A stretch of 64,000 bases of DNA, taken from contig NZ_JAUSTK010000014.1 of NCBI RefSeq assembly GCF_030812855.1, positions 1 to 64,000 on the forward strand, read 5' to 3'. The stretch comes from Paenibacillus wynnii. GTDB taxonomy: Bacteria; Bacillota; Bacilli; Paenibacillales; Paenibacillaceae. Positions 59,233 through 64,000 of this stretch are shown one piece after another (within the stretch, counting starts at the first letter, position 1; each line of letters begins with the position of its first letter). The translations under genes were made by a program, and so were the position numbers. The notes beneath the pieces are model-generated. The model was not told where the DNA came from and did not search any database. It saw nothing but the letters and a program-made list of their open reading frames with translations.

Positions 59233-60876
59233 CTATCGTATCGGTGTAGCAGCAGACATCTGGAAGCCCAAAGATACCATTTCCGGGCTGCTGCCAGGGA
59301 GCATCATAACGACTCCGCTCTGTAGGGAATACGAGAATTCCGACATCATCTCGCGGTAGCTTTCCGGAAGCGAAGAAGACATATTTCTGAGTTTAACCGC
59401 GTAGTCATCCTTCAGGGCCATTTCGGGATGAATCCCCTTCCAGCTCCGCGGATCTTGAATCGATTCTTCAAGAAAATCATCATTAATAAATATATTCTCG
59501 ACAAGTACTGAACCGTCCGGCACGCTCATCTGCATAATCCGTCTGGCCACTGGTTCGGGGTCTTCCCCGGTATGCGCGCCATCAGTCATATGGCAAATTA
59601 ATGGGGCCGGGCATTTCTGCATACGGGGCAGCTCTTCCCTGAGCATTTCCTCAGCTCTTTTGAAGGCGCTAGCCGTATCTGTGAATCGTATGGGCGTGAG
59701 CTCTGGCAGTGTCCCCGTCCCGGCAATTTCATCTATCGCCTTGATGCCTCCCAGTAGGTCGTAAACCTCGTCGCTATATGCAAGAATTGCGATTCGATAA
59801 CGTGCCGCAATTCGACTTCCCTTGGTGGAACGAAAGACCATTTGTTTTATGGCGGAAACCAATGCTTTTTTTACGACATCAATTCTTCTGACATTATTCA
59901 TTTCCATGCCCATTGAAGCACTTACATCAATTAGGTAGATAATTAAGGCCGGGGTGCTCTGTGTAGCTTGAACAGTAAAGTTTTTTCTCGGGAGCAAACC
60001 ACCAGTTAAATCTCCAGTTAACGGCGAGGATTCATTTTGCCGATTAATTCGAACAGTCGGTTCGACAACGGGCGCTTTGTCAGTCACTAATTTAGTAATA
60101 AACTCTAGCTGTTTTTTTACTTCGCGTGCGTTTTGAAACCTTTGATCCGGGTGAGATTCCAGCAATTTTTTGATCAGAATAACATATTCATAGGGAACCC
60201 CAGAAGGAATTAACTCAAAGGTGGAGTGCGTTGAAGAGTAATATTTTCCTCCGCTAAGCAGGAAGTATAACGTCGCACCCAATGAATACAAGTCGCTTCT
60301 GAGGTCAGTCTGCCGATTCTCCAACTGCTCCGGAGCAGCAAATACAAGCGTACCAAGCGCAACGGTGTCATTTAGCTGTCCCTGCTTGAAAGTTCTAGCA
60401 ATGCCGAAGTCGATTAGCTTCAAATTGTCATACTCATCAACCATAATATTGGAGGGCTTTAGATCGCGAAAAATAATTGGTTTGGGCTGTTCATGCAAGT
60501 AATTCAGGATCTCACATAGCTGCATTGCGTATTTGAGCACATGCTGCATAGACAGCGGAGAGGCATGTTCACCGTATATTTCCTGAAGCGTGTGCCCATT
60601 CACATATTCCATCACCAGATAACATCTGCCTTCAGCATCCGGCTCGAAATAATCAGCCACTTTCAGAATGTAAGGGTGGGACAGCTCGCTGAGAATACGC
60701 ACTTCGTCTAGGAACCTGCTAGTATCAGCTTCCTGATCGACGTTGATTTCCTTGACCGCCCAAAGCTTGTTATTTAACCTGGAATCCCGCACCCGGTAGA
60801 CAGCACCCATACCCCCTCTGGCAATAAGCCCCTCCACCAGATATCTCCCACCAAGAACCTCTCCGTTCGTTAACAT
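59233..60876 (-). CDS. Ser/Thr protein kinase fused to a VWA domain
   Basis: A 547-residue cytoplasmic protein. Residues 1-265 form a Hanks-type kinase: glycine loop IARGGMGAVYRV, Lys in WAVKEI, catalytic loop IIFRDLKPSNIM, DFGIA, LGTLVFAAPEQ and SLGATLYFLLSG. A linker leads to a von Willebrand A domain (about residues 310-500) with the MIDAS start IYLIDVSASMGMEM (DxSxS) and CHMTDGAHTGEDPE. There is no transmembrane helix and there are no PASTA repeats, unlike PrkC. It lies between WXG100 genes and a PP2C gene. Phosphorylating type VII secretion components or a VWA-bound partner is the likely role, by analogy with kinase/phosphatase pairs of type VI systems. Confidence 0.88.
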   Translation of the reverse strand: MLTNGEVLGGRYLVEGLIARGGMGAVYRVRDSRLNNKLWAVKEINVDQEADTSRFLDEVRILSELSHPYILKVADYFEPDAEGRCYLVMEYVNGHTLQEIYGEHASPLSMQHVLKYAMQLCEILNYLHEQPKPIIFRDLKPSNIMVDEYDNLKLIDFGIARTFKQGQLNDTVALGTLVFAAPEQLENRQTDLRSDLYSLGATLYFLLSGGKYYSSTHSTFELIPSGVPYEYVILIKKLLESHPDQRFQNAREVKKQLEFITKLVTDKAPVVEPTVRINRQNESSPLTGDLTGGLLPRKNFTVQATQSTPALIIYLIDVSASMGMEMNNVRRIDVVKKALVSAIKQMVFRSTKGSRIAARYRIAILAYSDEVYDLLGGIKAIDEIAGTGTLPELTPIRFTDTASAFKRAEEMLREELPRMQKCPAPLICHMTDGAHTGEDPEPVARRIMQMSVPDGSVLVENIFINDDFLEESIQDPRSWKGIHPEMALKDDYAVKLRNMSSSLPESYREMMSEFSYSLQSGVVMMLPGSSPEMVSLGFQMSAATPIR

Positions 60877-60973
60877 ATTACATAGTCCCCAATCCCTGTA
60901 TGATCCATAGCTTCCTGCTTCTTAAGTGAAAAGAAGGGCAACGGATTATCTCCATTACCCTATTCAGAACATA

Positions 60974-61276
60974 CTATTTAAATTGGCTCGCATTACTATT
61001 GATGGAACTTTCGGCACTTTCGTATCCTTTTACTGTATTATCCAGGAAAGTGGCATAGGAAGTAATTACATTCTTATATTCCTCAAATCGCGGTTCCATT
61101 CCTTTAAACTTCTCACGAATCGTATTACTTGCTTCACTTTGCCAGGTAGCGGCAAGTCCGTTCATCTCGTTTTTAATTTCTTGCAGTCTGGCACTGAGAC
61201 TTTCATTGATGGATCTAAGGGTTCCAGCCGTATTGGATACCTCGGGTAATGAAATATTAATTCCTTCTGTTGACAT
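60974..61276 (-). CDS. WXG100-family protein with WQS turn (Esx-like)
   Basis: A 100-residue helical-hairpin protein. The first helix is VSNTAGTLRSINESLSARLQ and the turn reads GLAATWQSEAS, so Ser replaces the Gly of W-x-G. The second helix is REKFKGMEPRFEEYKNVITS and is followed by YESAESS, which fits the YxxxD/E type VII export signal. Either a substrate or a structural partner of the other WXG100 protein, encoded 18 bases upstream. The start follows AAAAGGAGG closely. Confidence 0.87.
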   Translation of the reverse strand: MSTEGINISLPEVSNTAGTLRSINESLSARLQEIKNEMNGLAATWQSEASNTIREKFKGMEPRFEEYKNVITSYATFLDNTVKGYESAESSINSNASQFK

Positions 61277-61294
61277 ATCAGCAGCCTCCTTTTC

Positions 61295-61594
61295 TTAATT
61301 GGTTAATTTCTTAGCAGAATTAATTATTTCATTTTGTGTATCCCGATACAGTTTGGCGCTCTGCTTCAGAAAATCAGAATATTTTAAAAGCAGGTCGTGC
61401 ATATTCTTGAAGTCATCTTCAAATCCTTGAATCTGAGTAACATATGCTGTATTGTCGGCCCCTTTCCAAGCGGAACCCATTCCATTTACCTCAGTGAATA
61501 ACTTGTTGTATTGTGCTGCGTACTCCGCAGCTTGACTGTCCATCTTCTGTGCCGCTGAGTCCAGCCGCGCAGGGTCTACTACGATCTTAGCCAT
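61295..61594 (-). CDS. WXG100-family protein (EsxA-like)
   Basis: A 99-residue protein with helix 1 DPARLDSAAQKMDSQAAEYA, the canonical turn GMGSAWKGADN (W-K-G) and helix 2 FEDDFKNMHDLLLKYSDFLK. The C-terminal tail LYRDTQNEIINSAKKLTN lacks a strict YxxxD/E, giving YRDTQ. It is likely secreted by the EssC machine, probably as a dimer with itself or the WQS-type neighbour. AGGGGCAGG precedes the ATG. Confidence 0.9.
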   Translation of the reverse strand: MAKIVVDPARLDSAAQKMDSQAAEYAAQYNKLFTEVNGMGSAWKGADNTAYVTQIQGFEDDFKNMHDLLLKYSDFLKQSAKLYRDTQNEIINSAKKLTN

Positions 61595-61629
61595 TCTTCC
61601 TGCCCCTTTCAGATATAAAGAATTAAAAT

Positions 61630-61881
61630 TTATATTAACATCAGCATGGAGCCGTTACTCAAACCCAGCTCACGTGCCGACATGTTAACATCAAGCACTG
61701 TTCCAGTGGTCTTGTCGCAGATGACGGTATCCTGAGAGCTGGTAAAGAATCCCCCTGATACTTCCGTGACTGCGGCTATCATCAAACCTTCAATCTCAGA
61801 CAGGCGAAGATCTTGAGGAATAAACACATCAAGTGTCTGGCTTATCGCCGGGATATACACCTCAATAATGATTTTATCCAA
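61630..61881 (-). CDS. EsaB/YukD-like ubiquitin-fold protein of type VII secretion
   Basis: An 83-residue protein with a YukD-type beta-grasp. It begins DKIIIEVYIPAISQTLDVFIPQ and ends SARELGLSNGSMLMLI. I start it at TTG 61881, preceded by GGAGGAGG 9 bases upstream; the ATG at 61908 lies before that site and gives a non-family N-terminus. It overlaps the EssC stop by 8 bases. EsaB proteins are small cytosolic parts needed for type VIIb secretion. Confidence 0.83.
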   Translation of the reverse strand: MDKIIIEVYIPAISQTLDVFIPQDLRLSEIEGLMIAAVTEVSGGFFTSSQDTVICDKTTGTVLDVNMSARELGLSNGSMLMLI

Positions 61882-64000
61882 CGGGTACCGCCTCCTCCCC
61901 GAGTGCACTACTACTCAGCAGCTTGACCAGAACAGCCTTGCCGCGATGCAGCACGTAACCGAAATCATCCCCAATCTCCCGGTACATTTCATTCGCAAAT
62001 CTAGCTGTCTTCAGTTGATATTGATCGGTAAAGCCGTCTCCAATCCATATCCCTTCACCCGCAGCCACATGCTCCTTATACCAAGCCTCATAAGAAATTG
62101 TAGCAATATAAGCGGCTCGTTCAGCCAGAACAAAATGCACCTGGTAGGCCGTATCACCTTTATCAAGCAGAACCTTCCATTTATTCTTGGCATCCTCCGA
62201 TAGCTTGGACATCAAGGCGGATACTGAAAGCACAATGACCGTTAGCTTCTCAAACGCAGGAACCGGCTGACCTGCAGCCATCGCATCCTTAAAGGCATTA
62301 TTCCGCTTCACCAGCGTATTGAACAGTTCAATAACCATCTTCTCTGCAGCATCGCTCTGGTCATCGACATAACGGTAATGATCTCGGCGCCCTTCCATAA
62401 ACCGCCCCTCGGCATCGAATACCAACAACTTGGAAGTCCCTTTCTCCGCGAGCACCTCAACTAGTCCCTGCACGAAAGCGGTCATGTCAAGATCCCGAGA
62501 AAGCACCAGCTGGATATAGGATTGGCTAAAGTCCATATAAGACACTTCAAGGCTCTCTTTCTCCACACCTACAGGAATCCATCCGTCCTTCCGCTGGTGA
62601 ATATCTTTCTTTAGAAACGTAAGGTCAACCTTATCTGGTAATATCGGTACCCGTTCAGCCGCATTTCCCATCCATTGGTTCGCACAGCTGCTGCAGCTGC
62701 TTCGCAATTCGCTTAGCACGTTACCACCGTTTGATTGAATATGGGCTAGCTGAAATTCATATACATTGTCAGTCTTGAAGATTCCTCTGCCCTTCAGTTT
62801 CGAAGGGTAGATACCATCGACATTGCCCAGCACACCCGAATAATCGGAAGAATCGTTAAGCTGAAGCACAAACAACTGCTTGAAATTCTGTAGTGTTTTG
62901 TACCGTACAGCACCTGTGTTAAGTGCAGTCAGAACAAAATAAATACCATATTTCACGCCTTCTCTGCTCAACAGCGAGATGCTCTCTTCCTTGCCTTCAA
63001 AAAGCTCGGTAAATGCGGAATAGTTATGGATAATAACGGTTATCGAAGGCTCCTGTTCCGTACAGCTGCGGTTATAAGAGCGGAAGTCACCTCCAAACGG
63101 GGAGAACCGTTTCTTTCTAGCTACTATTTTTCGCTGAAGCATTTGGAACAGATTATTAACTTTTTCGGTATCGTGGGAGAACATCACATCGCCCACATGC
63201 GGCGATTCCGAGAATACCCCCAACGTTTCCGAGCCAAAGTCCAGGATATACATATTTATTTCATTTGGAGTATGCTGCTCTATCAGCGAAGTGATTAAAG
63301 TGGTCATAAAGACTGTTTTGCCGCTTCCCGCAGCCCCATAAATGATTGCGTTCCCATCCCGGGAAAGCGGAAAGGTCATAGCCAGCTGTCTTTGATTCAC
63401 CGGATCATCCACTTCGCCGATCACAGGATTGATATCGCCGTAAGAATCCGTGTGATGCGGGTACTTCTTTTTCAATTCATCAAGATAAATAACAGCAGGA
63501 ATCGGCTCCAACCACAGCGGCCGCACCTTAATGCCTTCTTCAACAGCTATTTGGGAGAGATATTCATTAATCTTATTGATCTGTTTGCTCGGATTATGGA
63601 ATCTTCTTTTCCGCTTGTCTGCAGCTACCTGCTTCACAATACGGCCCAGATTATCAACTACCGTCAAGCTTTGATCCTTCGTTTGTTCCATCCGGTCCGC
63701 GGGATAATACGGTGCTCCAGCCCATGCGGATTGCCCCAGCTCAAACAATTCATTGAAGCCTACCTGAATATAAAACCTCCCGGTTACAGACAATTCGGCG
63801 GCATCCGGCCTTTTGATTACATCCATACTGTCAGCCCGCTCTTGGACCTTCAGTGAAATGCGGAATTTGCTGTTGCTCCAAATCTGGTCATCAACCACGC
63901 CGGCAGGCTTCTGGGTTGCCAGAATTAGATGTATGCCCAGGCTTCGTCCGATGCGCGCTGCGCTTACCAGCTGTTCCATGAATTCCGGCTGTTGGGTTTT
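61874..64000 (-). CDS. EssC/YukB-type FtsK-SpoIIIE ATPase, C-terminal part (cut by the window edge)
   Basis: Open through the window end: the seven codons before the ATG at 63979 are also family-like (KTQQPEF), so the gene continues beyond 64000. The ~708 visible residues start in the first ATPase domain (ARIGRSLGIHLILATQKPAG, RISLKVQERADSMDVI). They contain a full second domain with Walker A IIYGAAGSGKTVFMTTL and MYILDFGSETLG in the Walker B position. A degenerate third domain follows (LDMTAFVQGLVEVLAEKG, LVFDAEGRF), which lacks a standard P-loop, as in many EssC proteins. It is the membrane motor of type VIIb secretion. A CSSCANQW pair near the middle is an extra Cys cluster. Confidence 0.9.
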   Translation of the reverse strand, partial: KTQQPEFMEQLVSAARIGRSLGIHLILATQKPAGVVDDQIWSNSKFRISLKVQERADSMDVIKRPDAAELSVTGRFYIQVGFNELFELGQSAWAGAPYYPADRMEQTKDQSLTVVDNLGRIVKQVAADKRKRRFHNPSKQINKINEYLSQIAVEEGIKVRPLWLEPIPAVIYLDELKKKYPHHTDSYGDINPVIGEVDDPVNQRQLAMTFPLSRDGNAIIYGAAGSGKTVFMTTLITSLIEQHTPNEINMYILDFGSETLGVFSESPHVGDVMFSHDTEKVNNLFQMLQRKIVARKKRFSPFGGDFRSYNRSCTEQEPSITVIIHNYSAFTELFEGKEESISLLSREGVKYGIYFVLTALNTGAVRYKTLQNFKQLFVLQLNDSSDYSGVLGNVDGIYPSKLKGRGIFKTDNVYEFQLAHIQSNGGNVLSELRSSCSSCANQWMGNAAERVPILPDKVDLTFLKKDIHQRKDGWIPVGVEKESLEVSYMDFSQSYIQLVLSRDLDMTAFVQGLVEVLAEKGTSKLLVFDAEGRFMEGRRDHYRYVDDQSDAAEKMVIELFNTLVKRNNAFKDAMAAGQPVPAFEKLTVIVLSVSALMSKLSEDAKNKWKVLLDKGDTAYQVHFVLAERAAYIATISYEAWYKEHVAAGEGIWIGDGFTDQYQLKTARFANEMYREIGDDFGYVLHRGKAVLVKLLSSSALGEEAVPVG

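Overview
The window looks like a chromosomal segment of a spore-forming, low- to mid-GC Bacillota bacterium, most likely Paenibacillus or a close relative. This is inferred from gene content, not from a marker gene. The supporting signs are purine-rich ribosome binding sites (AAGGAGG type), small acid-soluble and coat-type spore proteins, a LysM-GH18 spore cortex enzyme, YesM/YesN-type two-component systems beside sugar ABC transporters, an SLH-anchored surface nucleotidase, and Fur boxes of the Bacillus 7-1-7 type.

Layout. (1) 1-5.1 kb: a partial small gene, a stretch of short palindromic repeats, and a Fur-controlled ferric-siderophore ABC system (ATPase, two permeases, divergent lipoprotein). 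(2) 5.2-17.4 kb: a 5'-truncated aldose 1-epimerase gene, then a fructan (levan/inulin/sucrose-type) utilization locus on the minus strand. In transcription order it has a sugar-binding lipoprotein, sensor kinase, response regulator, cytosolic GH32, lipoprotein GH32, two permeases and a PfkB-type fructokinase, divided into three parts by hairpins. (3) 17.7-19.0 kb: a broken IS200/IS605-type TnpB-only element. (4) 19.0-22.2 kb: threonine aldolase, uridine kinase and three spore proteins.

(5) 22.4-27.2 kb: a compact six-gene RiPP operon. It has a 55-residue precursor with a lasso-like leader and a Gly/Asn-rich core, a nucleotidyltransferase, an HPr-kinase-like peptide kinase, a PqqD-like recognition protein, an S26-type Ser/His peptidase and an ABC exporter. 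It has no lasso cyclase and no B2 protease, and the precursor has no acidic residue at a usable ring position. This is the best candidate in the window for an undescribed system. (6) 27.7-30.6 kb: sodium/solute symporter and SleL/YaaH-type enzyme. (7) 30.7-37.4 kb: a five-gene Opp/Nik/Cnt-type importer behind a Fur box whose 15 bases are identical to one at the siderophore locus, plus a MATE transporter. (8) 38.0-39.4 kb: a second TnpB element, full length but with a frameshifting A-run near its start.

(9) 39.6-49.4 kb: a 1431-residue SLH-anchored double nucleotidase with a putative PhoP box, an AraC regulator divergent from a metallo-beta-lactamase-fold lipoprotein, a domain-swapped GH3 glycosidase and a small membrane protein. 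(10) 49.6-58.0 kb: a nine-gene operon (GntR/FCD regulator, PLP gamma-lyase/synthase, M20 amidohydrolase, MetNIQ-type importer, UroD-family protein, ProC-like reductase, VOC protein), apparently for uptake and breakdown of a methionine- or cysteine-like compound and controlled at a GTATAC operator. (11) 58.4-64.0 kb: the end of a type VIIb secretion locus (partial EssC, EsaB, two WXG100 proteins) followed by a Ser/Thr kinase-VWA protein and a PP2C phosphatase.

No rRNA, tRNA or CRISPR array was seen. All family calls come from reading motifs in the translations; no database search was run.
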